In this document: positions 17,066 to 24,950 of the stretch, piece after piece | Layout of the letters: every line of letters starts with the position of its first letter | Position numbering within the stretch: position 1 is the stretch's first letter | Assembly (NCBI RefSeq): GCF_040448305.1 | Contig: NZ_CP148752.1 | Span: 6,266,501 to 6,330,500, forward strand | Source of the DNA: Pseudomonas fluorescens | GTDB lineage: Bacteria > Pseudomonadota > Gammaproteobacteria > Pseudomonadales > Pseudomonadaceae | Length of the DNA stretch: 64,000 nucleotides | Direction: 5' to 3' | Made by a program: the position numbers and the translations under genes | Notes under the pieces: generated by a model | Database searches by the model: none | Seen by the model: only the letters and a program-made list of their open reading frames with translations | Told to the model about the DNA's origin: nothing

Positions 17066-19126
17066 TTAGAAATCCTTGCAAAGCCGCAGCGCGTCATAGA
17101 TCGCAGCGTGTGTATTGCGCTGAGCCACGCAGTCGCCGATACGGAACAGCAAGTAGCCATCGCCCGTTGTGCTCAGCGAAGGTTGCGGCTTGATCGCGAA
17201 CAAGGCTTCGATGTCCATCTGGCCTTTGTTGCGCGAGCCTTCCTTCAGCGAGTAGTAGATTTCTTCGTCCGGACGCACGCCGTTTTCCACCACCACCTGG
17301 TCGACCACCCGCTCCTCTTTGGCGCCGGTGTATTCGTTTTCCAGCACCGCCACCAGCTTGTCGCCTTCGCGGTAGACCTTCTCCAGCATCATGTCGCCGG
17401 TCATGATCACTTCTTTGGGGTACATGCTGCGGTAGTAAGTCGGGAACGACGTACCGCCAATGGCCACACCCGGCTTGATGTCGTCGGTGACGATCTCGAC
17501 CTGGCTGCCCTTGTCGGCCAGGTAGTCGGCAACCGACATCCCGGTGAACTCGCAAATGGTGTCGTAGACCAGCACGTTCTTGCCCGGCGCGACCTTGCCG
17601 TCGAGCACGTCCCAGCTGCTGACCACCAGGCCTTCAGCCGCGCCCCAGTGTTCGTTCTGCTCCAGGAACGGATGACCGCCGACGGCGAGCACCACCACGT
17701 CCGGACGCAGGTCCATGATGGTCGCCGCATCCGCCGCGGTACCCAGGCGCAGATCGACTTTCAACCGCGCCAGCTCCAACTGGAACCAGCGGGTGATACC
17801 GGCGATCTGGTCGCGCTGAGGGGCTTTCGAAGCTGTAGTGATCTGCCCGCCGATGAATTCTTTCTTCTCGAACAGGGTCACGTCGTGGCCACGTTCGGCC
17901 GACACACGAGCGGCTTCCATCCCGGCCGGGCCGGCACCGACCACCACTACCTTGCGCTTCACACCGGTCGACTTCTCGATGATGTGCGGCACGCCCATGT
18001 ATTCACGGGAGGTCGCGGCGTTCTGGATGCACAGCACGTCCAGGCCCTGGTACTGACGGTCGATGCAGTAGTTGGCGCCGACGCACTGCTTGATCTGGTC
18101 GACCTGGCCCATCTTGATCTTGGCGATCAGGTGCGGGTCGGCGATGTGGGCGCGGGTCATGCCGACCATGTCGACGTAGCCGCCCTCCAGAATACGGGTC
18201 GCCTGGTTCGGGTCCTTGATGTTCTGCGCGTGCAGCACAGGTGCCTTGACCACTTCCTTGATACCGGCCGCCAGGTGCAGGAACGGCTCCGGTGGATAAC
18301 TCATGTTGGGGATAACGTTGGCCAGGGTGTTGTGGGTGTCGCACCCTGAACCCACGACACCAATAAAATCGATCATGCCGGTATCGTCGTAGTACTTGGC
18401 GATCTGCTTCATGTCCTCATGGGACAAGCCATCCGGGTGGAACTCATCACCGCACAGACGGATGCCGACGCAGAAATCCGGACCGACTTCCTTGCGCACA
18501 GCCTTGATCACTTCCAGGCCGAAACGCATGCGGTTCTCGAAGCTGCCGCCCCATTCGTCGGTACGCTTGTTGACCCGCGGGCTCCAGAACTGGTCGATCA
18601 TGTGCTGGTGCACGGCCGACAGTTCGACGCCGTCCAGGCCACCGGCCTTGGCCCGCGCCGCAGCGCTGGCGTAGTTGCCGATCACCCGCCAGATTTCTTC
18701 CGGCTCGATGGTCTTGCAGGTTGCACGGTGCACCGGTTCACGGATGCCCGACGGCGACAGCAGGGTTGGCCAGTGCTCGCCGTCCCAACGGGATCGACGG
18801 CCCATGTGGGTAATCTGGATCATGATCTTGGCGCCATGCTTGTGCATGGCATCGGCCAGATTCTGGAAGTGCGGAATGATCCGGTCGTCCGCCAGGTTCA
18901 CCGACTTCCACCAGCCTTGCGGGCTATCGATGGCCACACTGGAGGAGCCGCCGCAAATCGCCAGGCCGATCCCGCCCTTGGCTTTCTCTTCGTAATACTT
19001 GACGTACCGGTCGGTGGTCATGCCGCCGTCGGTGGCATAGACCTCGGCGTGCGCGGTGCTGAGCACGCGGTTGCGGATGGTCAGTTTGCCGATCTGGATC
19101 GGCTGGAACATTGCTTCGAAAGCCAT
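17066..19126 (-). CDS. dgcA: Dimethylglycine demethylase catalytic subunit
   Basis: This 686-residue enzyme has the layout of trimethylamine dehydrogenase: an old-yellow-enzyme FMN barrel (1-370), a [4Fe-4S] loop, then a nucleotide-binding domain (VVVVGAGPAGMEAA from 393). It removes a methyl group from dimethylglycine. The iron-sulfur loop reads CVGANYC and later LCIQNA, so Cys348, Cys354 and Cys366 are kept but the expected second cysteine is Ala351. GAGGAA lies eight bases before the ATG. It is followed by dgcB-etfA-etfB and preceded, 15 bp away, by the DUF5943-type gene. Confidence 0.94.
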   Translation of the reverse strand: MAFEAMFQPIQIGKLTIRNRVLSTAHAEVYATDGGMTTDRYVKYYEEKAKGGIGLAICGGSSSVAIDSPQGWWKSVNLADDRIIPHFQNLADAMHKHGAKIMIQITHMGRRSRWDGEHWPTLLSPSGIREPVHRATCKTIEPEEIWRVIGNYASAAARAKAGGLDGVELSAVHQHMIDQFWSPRVNKRTDEWGGSFENRMRFGLEVIKAVRKEVGPDFCVGIRLCGDEFHPDGLSHEDMKQIAKYYDDTGMIDFIGVVGSGCDTHNTLANVIPNMSYPPEPFLHLAAGIKEVVKAPVLHAQNIKDPNQATRILEGGYVDMVGMTRAHIADPHLIAKIKMGQVDQIKQCVGANYCIDRQYQGLDVLCIQNAATSREYMGVPHIIEKSTGVKRKVVVVGAGPAGMEAARVSAERGHDVTLFEKKEFIGGQITTASKAPQRDQIAGITRWFQLELARLKVDLRLGTAADAATIMDLRPDVVVLAVGGHPFLEQNEHWGAAEGLVVSSWDVLDGKVAPGKNVLVYDTICEFTGMSVADYLADKGSQVEIVTDDIKPGVAIGGTSFPTYYRSMYPKEVIMTGDMMLEKVYREGDKLVAVLENEYTGAKEERVVDQVVVENGVRPDEEIYYSLKEGSRNKGQMDIEALFAIKPQPSLSTTGDGYLLFRIGDCVAQRNTHAAIYDALRLCKDF

Positions 19127-19141
19127 GGCGGGTTCCTCGAC

Positions 19142-19672
19142 TTACAACGGCTTGACGGTGAACAAGCCGTCTTCGTGGCCCTCTTCGGAGCCACCGTAGA
19201 CTTGTTCGGCCACGGTGCGGATCTTGCTGCCGCGAGCGGCGAGGATCTGGTCCATGGCCCCTGCAAACCAGCCAGTGAACATGTAGTCGACCTTGCGCCC
19301 GACCTTGCCGTACACGTAGACGAATGCCGAGTGTTCGAGCTTGACGCTGGCGGTGCCCTTGTCGAGGTCGATGTCCTGGATCTTGAACAGGCCCCAACCG
19401 CGCTGCGACAGGCGCTTCATGTAGTGCTCGAACACCGCGACGCCTTCCAGGCCATGGCATTCGGCTTCTTTTTCACACCAGTGCCAGGCGGACTTGTAGC
19501 CGGCCTTGTAGAGGATTTCGGCATAGGCTTCAGCGCCCAGCACTTCCTCGATGCCCATGTGGTTGTTGACGAAGAAATGCCGTGGCACATACAGCATCGG
19601 CAGGGCGTCGGAGGTCCAGACACCGGTTTCGCTGTCGACTTCGATTGGCAATTGCGGGGCGATCTTGGCCAT
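19142..19672 (-). CDS. DUF5943-type protein of the dimethylglycine operon
   Basis: This 176-residue protein is always found beside dgcA in pseudomonads, to my knowledge. It has PMLYVPRHFFVNNHMGIEEVLG near the start and a region WHWCEKEAECHGLEGVAVFEHYMKRLSQRGWG that recalls small-molecule-binding V4R-like domains. It has no signal peptide or membrane segment. The gap to dgcA is 15 bp. The exact role is unknown; a chaperone or accessory role in dimethylglycine demethylation is a reasonable guess. Confidence 0.82.
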   Translation of the reverse strand: MAKIAPQLPIEVDSETGVWTSDALPMLYVPRHFFVNNHMGIEEVLGAEAYAEILYKAGYKSAWHWCEKEAECHGLEGVAVFEHYMKRLSQRGWGLFKIQDIDLDKGTASVKLEHSAFVYVYGKVGRKVDYMFTGWFAGAMDQILAARGSKIRTVAEQVYGGSEEGHEDGLFTVKPL

Positions 19673-19750
19673 GGAAACTTAACTCCAGAAAATTCGTTGT
19701 GTTGCCCGCTGCACGGACGGCAGCGGGAAAGGATTCAGAAGTGCGGCGGC

Positions 19751-20728
19751 TTATTCGCCCCAGACATCTTTCAGGACGCTTACCCAGTTCTCGCCCATGA
19801 TCTTGCGCACCACGCGCTCGGAGTGGCCGCGCTTGAGCAGGGTCTCGGTCAGGTTCGGGAACTCGCCCACGGTGCGGATGCCCAGCGGGTTGATGATCTT
19901 GCCGAAGCTGGTCAGACGGCGGGCGTAGCCCTTGTCGTGGGTCAGGTATTCGAAGAAGTCCTGGCCGTGGCCCTGGGTGAAGTCGGTGCCGATGCCGATG
20001 GCGTCTTCGCCGACGATGTTCATCACGTACTCGATGGCTTCGGCGTAGTCGTCGATGGTCGAATCGATGCCCTTGGCCAGGAACGGCGCGAACATGGTCA
20101 CGCCGACAAAGCCGCCGTGGTCGGCAATGAACTTGAGCTCTTCATCGGACTTGTTGCGCGGGTGCTCCTTGAGCCCCGACGGCAGGCAGTGGGAGTAGCA
20201 GACCGGCTTCTTCGATTCGAGGATGACTTCTTCGGAAGTCTTGGAACCGACGTGGGACAGGTCGCACATCACGCCAACCCGGTTCATCTCGGCGACGATT
20301 TCGCGACCGAAGCCCGACAGGCCGCCGTCACGCTCGTAGCAACCGGTGCCCACCAGGTTCTGGGTGTTGTAGCACATCTGCACGATGCCGACGCCGAGCT
20401 GCTTGAACACCTCGACATAGCCGATCTGGTCTTCAAAGGCGTGGGCATTCTGGAAGCCGAAAAGGATGCCGGTCTTGCCCTGCTCCTTGGCCTTGCGGAT
20501 GTCGGCGGTGGTGCGGACCGGAATCACCAGATCGCTGTTCTCGCGGATCAGCTTCTGGCTCGCGGCGATGTTGTTGACGGTGGCCTGAAAGCCCTCCCAC
20601 ACCGACACGGTGCAGTTGGCTGCCGTCAGACCGCCCTTGCGCATGTCTTCGAACAGCTCGCGGTTCCATTTGGCAATGATCAGACCGTCGATAACGATGC
20701 TGTCGGCGTGTAATTCGGCTGGGCTCAT
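19751..20728 (-). CDS. Membrane-dipeptidase-family protein with altered metal site
   Basis: This 325-residue protein aligns with renal dipeptidase (peptidase M19). It keeps the second-site histidines (CDLSHV, CYSHC), the arginine of HPRNKSDE and the aspartate of GIGTDF. It lacks the N-terminal HxD (here DGLIIAKW), the bridging glutamate (GFQNA) and the LTH histidine (CYNTQN). It is therefore unlikely to be an ordinary binuclear dipeptidase. It heads the dgcA operon, so a role on dimethylglycine or a related small molecule is possible. A longer frame to 20896 exists; GGGGA eight bases before 20728 favours this start. Confidence 0.85.
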   Translation of the reverse strand: MSPAELHADSIVIDGLIIAKWNRELFEDMRKGGLTAANCTVSVWEGFQATVNNIAASQKLIRENSDLVIPVRTTADIRKAKEQGKTGILFGFQNAHAFEDQIGYVEVFKQLGVGIVQMCYNTQNLVGTGCYERDGGLSGFGREIVAEMNRVGVMCDLSHVGSKTSEEVILESKKPVCYSHCLPSGLKEHPRNKSDEELKFIADHGGFVGVTMFAPFLAKGIDSTIDDYAEAIEYVMNIVGEDAIGIGTDFTQGHGQDFFEYLTHDKGYARRLTSFGKIINPLGIRTVGEFPNLTETLLKRGHSERVVRKIMGENWVSVLKDVWGE

Positions 20729-20963
20729 CAGGCTGTCCCCTATTAGCGATTCATGCGCCGAATCGTCTGCCGGCGCTTTGGGGCCAGCATATGCCTCGGT
20801 GCGGGGGCAGCCGGGTGCAAAAACGACAGGGGGTTTGCCGAAAGCGTCAATCCGCGACAAAGGGTCGTCGCCAGGCACAATCACCGACCTGTTCAAGGCC
20901 TTCGGCTTGGGCCAGAATTCGCCGCATCACTGGATGCTTCACTGGACAAGAGCGGCGACGATA

Positions 20964-21365
20964 ATGAAATCGATCATTCTGGCAATGGCACTGATTGCGA
21001 CCGGCGTACACGCAGCGGAGGTGTCCGACGACAACCCGTGCGACAAAGTCGAAAACGACGTCCAGACACTGGAATGCTCGGCCTTCAGCAAAACCTCCGC
21101 CGAAGACCTGCTCAAGGAGAACCTCCAGGGCCTGACCGAGCGCATGCAGTCGCAGTACGGCAAAACCCCGTCGCAACTGGCCGACATCACCGCCAAGATC
21201 AAAGCCGCCCAACAGCAATGGCTGAAGACCCGCGACGCAGACTGCGCCGTCGAAGCCTTCCCGGCCACCGCCGGCAGCAAGGCGCTCACCATTGCCCAGA
21301 ACGATTGTGTGGCGCGGATGAGCGATGAACGGTCGGAGTTTTTGGAGTCGATTGGGCAGGAATAG
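20964..21365 (+). CDS. LprI-like (DUF1311) secreted protein
   Basis: The 133-residue product has a signal peptide ending at VHAAEV. Its mature part matches the DUF1311/LprI pattern: paired cysteines (CDKV, ECSA, DCAV, DCVA) around a helical repeat, including QQQWLKTRDADC. LprI-type proteins include periplasmic lysozyme inhibitors, but most are uncharacterised. A longer frame runs upstream to 20610 across the divergent gene's start; the signal peptide sets this start. Confidence 0.8.
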   Translation: MKSIILAMALIATGVHAAEVSDDNPCDKVENDVQTLECSAFSKTSAEDLLKENLQGLTERMQSQYGKTPSQLADITAKIKAAQQQWLKTRDADCAVEAFPATAGSKALTIAQNDCVARMSDERSEFLESIGQE

Positions 21366-21380
21366 TCCTGAAGATCCCAC

Positions 21381-21408
21381 TGAAAGCTGGCACTACCACC
21401 AGCTTTCA
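21381..21408. other. Perfect 10-bp hairpin after the LprI-like gene
   Basis: TGAAAGCTGG and CCAGCTTTCA flank eight bases. No T-run follows, so this is a weak terminator candidate or an RNA-stabilising stem. Confidence 0.5.
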
Positions 21409-21510
21409 ATCGCCAAAAAACCCTTTTCCCACAAAGCACTCTGATCTGACCTACAGCTTCTTTCCAAAGCCGCTGCTCTGCGGACTTTTCACGCAACATG
21501 CCGACAAATG

Positions 21511-21570
21511 TTGTTGATGGCTAAGCATAAAAATATAAGTAAAGATTCGTAAATCTTATAAAAGACTTAT
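21511..21570 (+). promoter_or_regulatory. Promoter and operator of the toxin-antitoxin pair
   Basis: TTGTTG (21511) and TATAAG (21534) are 17 bp apart. Overlapping and downstream are nested inverted repeats: ATAAGT/ACTTAT (21535 and 21565) around AAGATT/AATCTT (21542 and 21552). This is a typical place for autorepression by an HTH antitoxin. The stretch is much more AT-rich than its surroundings. Confidence 0.6.
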
Positions 21571-21578
21571 ATTCTTCC

Positions 21579-21833
21579 ATGAACAGCATTCACTGGACTC
21601 GAAAGGCCGTTAAGCAACTCTTGAGATTGCATTCCGTTCACCAGATTCAGGTTCGTGATGCCATCACGGCGCTCGCTGACATGCCTGATGTGAGTCAGGT
21701 CAAGGCACTCGTTGATCATGACTACGCTTATCGACTGCGCGTCGGTAACTACAGGGTCATGTTCAACTGGGATGGCGCGATCAAAGTGGTCAGTATTCAA
21801 GAGGTCAAAAAACGCGATGAACGCACCTACTGA
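21579..21833 (+). CDS. RelE/ParE-type toxin
   Basis: This 84-residue basic protein has the RelE fold pattern: WTRKAVKQLLRL at the start, DHDYAYRLRVGNYRVMFNWDG in the centre and VVSIQEVKKRDERTY at the end, with the central Arg-x-x-Tyr-Arg and terminal Tyr typical of RNase toxins. Members cleave mRNA at the ribosome or act on gyrase; which applies cannot be told. The gene precedes and overlaps the antitoxin by 17 bp, the higBA-type order. Confidence 0.88.
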   Translation: MNSIHWTRKAVKQLLRLHSVHQIQVRDAITALADMPDVSQVKALVDHDYAYRLRVGNYRVMFNWDGAIKVVSIQEVKKRDERTY

Positions 21834-22140
21834 CGTTCAAATCATCAACGACGAAAACGGCAACCCCGCATTCGTGGTCATCCCCTATGCGCAATATGTC
21901 GCGCAAAGGATTGAGCCAGACCTGATCCCCCACGAGGTGGTCAGCCGTATCGTCGATGGAGCCACTCCCATCCGCGCCTGGCGCGAACACTTGAACCTTA
22001 CCCAGGATGAAGTGGCCAAACGCATGGGTATTTCTCAACCCGCATTCGCCCAACAGGAAACAGTCGCCAAGCCCCGTAAAGCCACTCGCGAAAAAATTGC
22101 CTCGGCGTTTGGCATCACCGCCAGTCAACTCGAGCTGTAA
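21817..22140 (+). CDS. HTH (Xre) antitoxin
   Basis: The 107-residue protein has an N-terminal toxin-binding-like segment (VQIINDENGNPAFVVIPYAQY, in the style of Phd/RelB) and a C-terminal Cro/C1 helix-turn-helix (LTQDEVAKRMGISQPAFAQQE). It should neutralise the toxin encoded just upstream and repress the shared promoter. Its start lies within the last codons of the toxin gene. Confidence 0.88.
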   Translation: MNAPTDVQIINDENGNPAFVVIPYAQYVAQRIEPDLIPHEVVSRIVDGATPIRAWREHLNLTQDEVAKRMGISQPAFAQQETVAKPRKATREKIASAFGITASQLEL

Positions 22141-22173
22141 GCTGCATGCCATCAGCCAGTAAAGGGATTCAAC

Positions 22174-22590
22174 ATGAAAGTCTGCGGCATCGAAATCAAA
22201 GGCAGCGAAGCGATCATCGCCGTGGCCATGCTGGACGGTCAGGCGCTGGGCCATGTCGCGCTCGCCACCAAGAAAATAGCCCTGGACGATGACGACGAAG
22301 CCGCCAACGTCAAAGTGTTCGCCGCTCAGGTCGCTTCGTTTGTCCGTGAGAACTCCATCGACCGCATTGCGATCAAGAAGCGCAGCAAGAAAGGCGAGTT
22401 CGCCGGCGGGCCGACCACGTTCAAGATCGAGGGGGTTTTCCAGTTGCTGGAGAATTGCGAGGTGACCCTGCTGTCGCCGCAGACCATCAATGCCCAGGCT
22501 AAAAAGCACAATTTCGAACTGCCAGGGACGCTGAACAAGTATCAGCATGAGGCTTACAAAGCGGCGTGTTCGGCGTTAGTGAAGAAGTAA
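22174..22590 (+). CDS. DUF3010 family protein
   Basis: The 138-residue protein begins MKVCGIEIKGSEAIIAV and contains RIAIKKRSKKGEFAGG and LLSPQTINAQAKK, the pattern of the DUF3010 family, which has a RNase H-like look (strand, short turn, strand) and unknown function. It begins 33 bp after the antitoxin and may share its transcript. A REP doublet follows. Confidence 0.82.
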   Translation: MKVCGIEIKGSEAIIAVAMLDGQALGHVALATKKIALDDDDEAANVKVFAAQVASFVRENSIDRIAIKKRSKKGEFAGGPTTFKIEGVFQLLENCEVTLLSPQTINAQAKKHNFELPGTLNKYQHEAYKAACSALVKK

Positions 22591-22606
22591 GGACACCGCA
22601 GGTCAA

Positions 22607-22700
22607 CCTGTGGGAGCGAGCCTGCTCGCGATAGCGGCGCATCAGTCAACATCAAGGTGTCTGACAGACCGCTATCGCGAGCAGGCTCGCTCCCACAGGT
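22607..22700. repeat. REP doublet (REPIN) 6
   Basis: Near-perfect inverted pair between the convergent DUF3010 gene and cdhR. Both outer arms read CCTGTGGGAGCGAGCCTGC. Confidence 0.88.
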
Positions 22701-22740
22701 TTCTCTGCTGTTGCCAAAACAGGGTGAACCCCAGGCTTGT

Positions 22741-23685
22741 TCAGGCTTTGGCGGTACGCCGATCCTCCCGCGGACAGCGCTCGTACTTCGCCCGATAACT
22801 GCGGGTGAAGTACGACGGCGATTCAAATCCGCAGGCAATGCTCACCTCCAGCACACTCATGTCCGTCTGCCGTAGCAACTGCCGCGCCTTCTCCAGCCTC
22901 AACCGCAGGTAGAAATTACTCGGTGTGTCGTTCAGATGCAGGCGAAACAGGCGCTCCAGCTGTCGCCGCGTCACCTTGATCGATTCCGCCAGCTCCAGCG
23001 TGCTCAGGGGCGGTTCGCTGTGCTGCTCCATCTCACCAATCACATGCACCAGTTTCTTGTTGCTGATGCCGTAACGCGTGGCGACTTCCATGCGCTGGTG
23101 GTCTTTGCGCGGGCGGATGCGGCCGAGCACGAATTGCTCGCTGACCTGGATCGCCAGTTCGGGACCGTGGGACTGGGCGATCAGATCCAGCATCAGGTCA
23201 ATGGAAGCGGTGCCGCCGGCGGAAGTGATGCGTCGGCGGTCGATCTCGAACAGCTCCTGGGTGACGCTGAGCTGTGGATAAGACTCCTTGAAGGCGTCAA
23301 TGGCTTCCCAGTGCAGGGTCAGGCGATGGCCATCGAGCAGGCCGGCTTCCGCGAGGATGAAACTGCCGGTGTCGATGGCGCCGAGGGTCACGCCTTCGTT
23401 GTCCAGCCGGCGCAGCCAGTGTTCCAGTGCTGGGGTGGTGAATTTCAGGGGTTCGAAACCGGCGACCACCAGCAGTGTCGCGCCTTTCTTGAGCGGCTCC
23501 AGCGCCGCATCGGCGTTGACCGACATGCCGTTACTGGCCAGCACCGCCCCGCCATCCGCGCTCAGCACATGCCAGCGATACAGCTCGCCGCGAAAGCGAT
23601 TGGCGACCCGCAACGGCTCGATGGCCGAGATAAATCCAATGGCCGAGAAACCCGGCATCAACAAGAAGTAGAAATCCTGGGACAT
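22741..23685 (-). CDS. cdhR: Carnitine catabolism regulator
   Basis: CdhR is an AraC-family activator of the GlxA subgroup: an N-terminal DJ-1/PfpI-like domain (FLLMPGFSAIGFISAIEPLRVAN) and a C-terminal double helix-turn-helix (LAESIKVTRRQLERLF, VLEVSIACGFESPSYFTRSYR). At 314 residues it is full length. In P. aeruginosa the orthologue activates the caiX-cdhCAB operon in response to carnitine. It is divergent from caiX here too, across a 225-bp region with a matching operator. The frame extends to 23784, but MSQDFYFLLMPGF is the family start. Confidence 0.93.
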   Translation of the reverse strand: MSQDFYFLLMPGFSAIGFISAIEPLRVANRFRGELYRWHVLSADGGAVLASNGMSVNADAALEPLKKGATLLVVAGFEPLKFTTPALEHWLRRLDNEGVTLGAIDTGSFILAEAGLLDGHRLTLHWEAIDAFKESYPQLSVTQELFEIDRRRITSAGGTASIDLMLDLIAQSHGPELAIQVSEQFVLGRIRPRKDHQRMEVATRYGISNKKLVHVIGEMEQHSEPPLSTLELAESIKVTRRQLERLFRLHLNDTPSNFYLRLRLEKARQLLRQTDMSVLEVSIACGFESPSYFTRSYRAKYERCPREDRRTAKA

Positions 23686-23785
23686 GGAGCGCACTCGCTT
23701 AGCAGGTAACAAGAGGCAAGGTAACGAGAGGGCGGGCAGCGTAGGGATGTTGATACGCCAGTTGCGAGCGGCATTCAAGAGCACA

Positions 23786-23820
23786 GGTCGCTGCAGTGCA
23801 AGAGCTGGTCGCCGCAGTGC
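23786..23820 (+). promoter_or_regulatory. Probable CdhR operator in front of caiX
   Basis: GGTCGCTGCAGTGC (23786-23799) and GGTCGCCGCAGTGC (23807-23820) are direct repeats with 13 of 14 bases identical and a period of exactly 21 bp, two helical turns. This is the arrangement expected of an AraC-family dimer. It lies 90 bp before the caiX start, in the cdhR-caiX divergent gap. Confidence 0.65.
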
Positions 23821-23910
23821 GCTTCCATCGGTGCTTTGCTGCGTAACTTGGCATCACCGGCGCACCAGACACCGGAACTCACAATAAACGACCTGCCGAG
23901 GAACCTGAGA

Positions 23911-24855
23911 ATGAAACGACTGATCAGCAGCTGTGTTCTTGCACTCAGTGGTACCGCTTTGCTGAGCGCCAGTGTCATGGCCGCCGAACCCGCCGCGTGC
24001 CAGAACGTGCGCATGGGTGTAGTGAACTGGACCGACGTGATCGCCACCAGTGCCATGACCCAGGTATTGCTCGATGGCCTCGGCTACAGCACCAAACAAA
24101 CCAGCGCCTCCCAGCAAATCATCTTCGCCGGGATCCGCGACCAGCGTCTGGACCTGTTCCTCGGTTACTGGAACCCGCTGATGACCCAGACCATCACCCC
24201 GTTCGTCGACGCCAAACAGGTCAAGGTGCTTGAAGCGCCAAGCCTGCAGGACGCCCGCGCGACCCTCGCCGTGCCGACCTACCTCGCCGACAAGGGCCTG
24301 AAAACCTTCGCGGACATCGCCAAGTTTGAAAAAGAACTGGGCGGCAAGATCTACGGCATCGAGCCTGGCTCGGGCGCCAACACCCAGATCAAGGCGATGA
24401 TCTCCAAGAACCAGTTCGGCCTCGGCAAGTTCCAGCTGGTCGAATCCAGCGAAGCCGGCATGCTCGCCGCCGTGGATCGCGCCGTACGTCGCAACGAAGC
24501 CGTGGTGTTCTTCGGCTGGGCGCCGCACCCGATGAACGTCAACGTCAAGATGACCTACCTCACCGGCAGCGACGACGCCCTCGGCCCGAACGAAGGCAAG
24601 GCCACCGTGTGGACCGTCACCGCACCGACATACACCGAACAATGTCCGAACATCGGTCGCCTGCTGAGCAACCTGACGTTCACCGCCGAAGACGAGAGCC
24701 GGATGATGCAGCCGTTGCTGGATCACAAGGACGCTTTCGAGTCGGCCAAACAATGGCTCAAGGATCACCCGCAGGACAAAAAACGCTGGCTTGAAGGCGT
24801 CACCACCTTCGATGGCAAACCGGCCGCTGAAAACCTGAAACTGACCAGCCAATAA
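23911..24855 (+). CDS. caiX: Carnitine-binding periplasmic protein
   Basis: CaiX is a substrate-binding protein of the OpuAC/ProX type for quaternary amines and delivers L-carnitine to the CbcWV permease. The signal peptide ends at VMAAEP. The mature protein keeps NWTDVIAT, LGYWNPLM and FFGWAPHPMN, whose aromatic residues form the trimethylammonium cage. It is 314 residues. GAGG precedes the ATG. It is related to CbcX (32883) along its length. The cdhC gene follows after 95 bp. Confidence 0.93.
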   Translation: MKRLISSCVLALSGTALLSASVMAAEPAACQNVRMGVVNWTDVIATSAMTQVLLDGLGYSTKQTSASQQIIFAGIRDQRLDLFLGYWNPLMTQTITPFVDAKQVKVLEAPSLQDARATLAVPTYLADKGLKTFADIAKFEKELGGKIYGIEPGSGANTQIKAMISKNQFGLGKFQLVESSEAGMLAAVDRAVRRNEAVVFFGWAPHPMNVNVKMTYLTGSDDALGPNEGKATVWTVTAPTYTEQCPNIGRLLSNLTFTAEDESRMMQPLLDHKDAFESAKQWLKDHPQDKKRWLEGVTTFDGKPAAENLKLTSQ

Positions 24856-24950
24856 CCCTGATTTGAACCACCGGCTCGCAGCCCAATGGGCTGCGAACGG
24901 GACTATCACGCCTGGCCAAAACCAAAAACCCGCCTGTAAGGAACCGCCTC

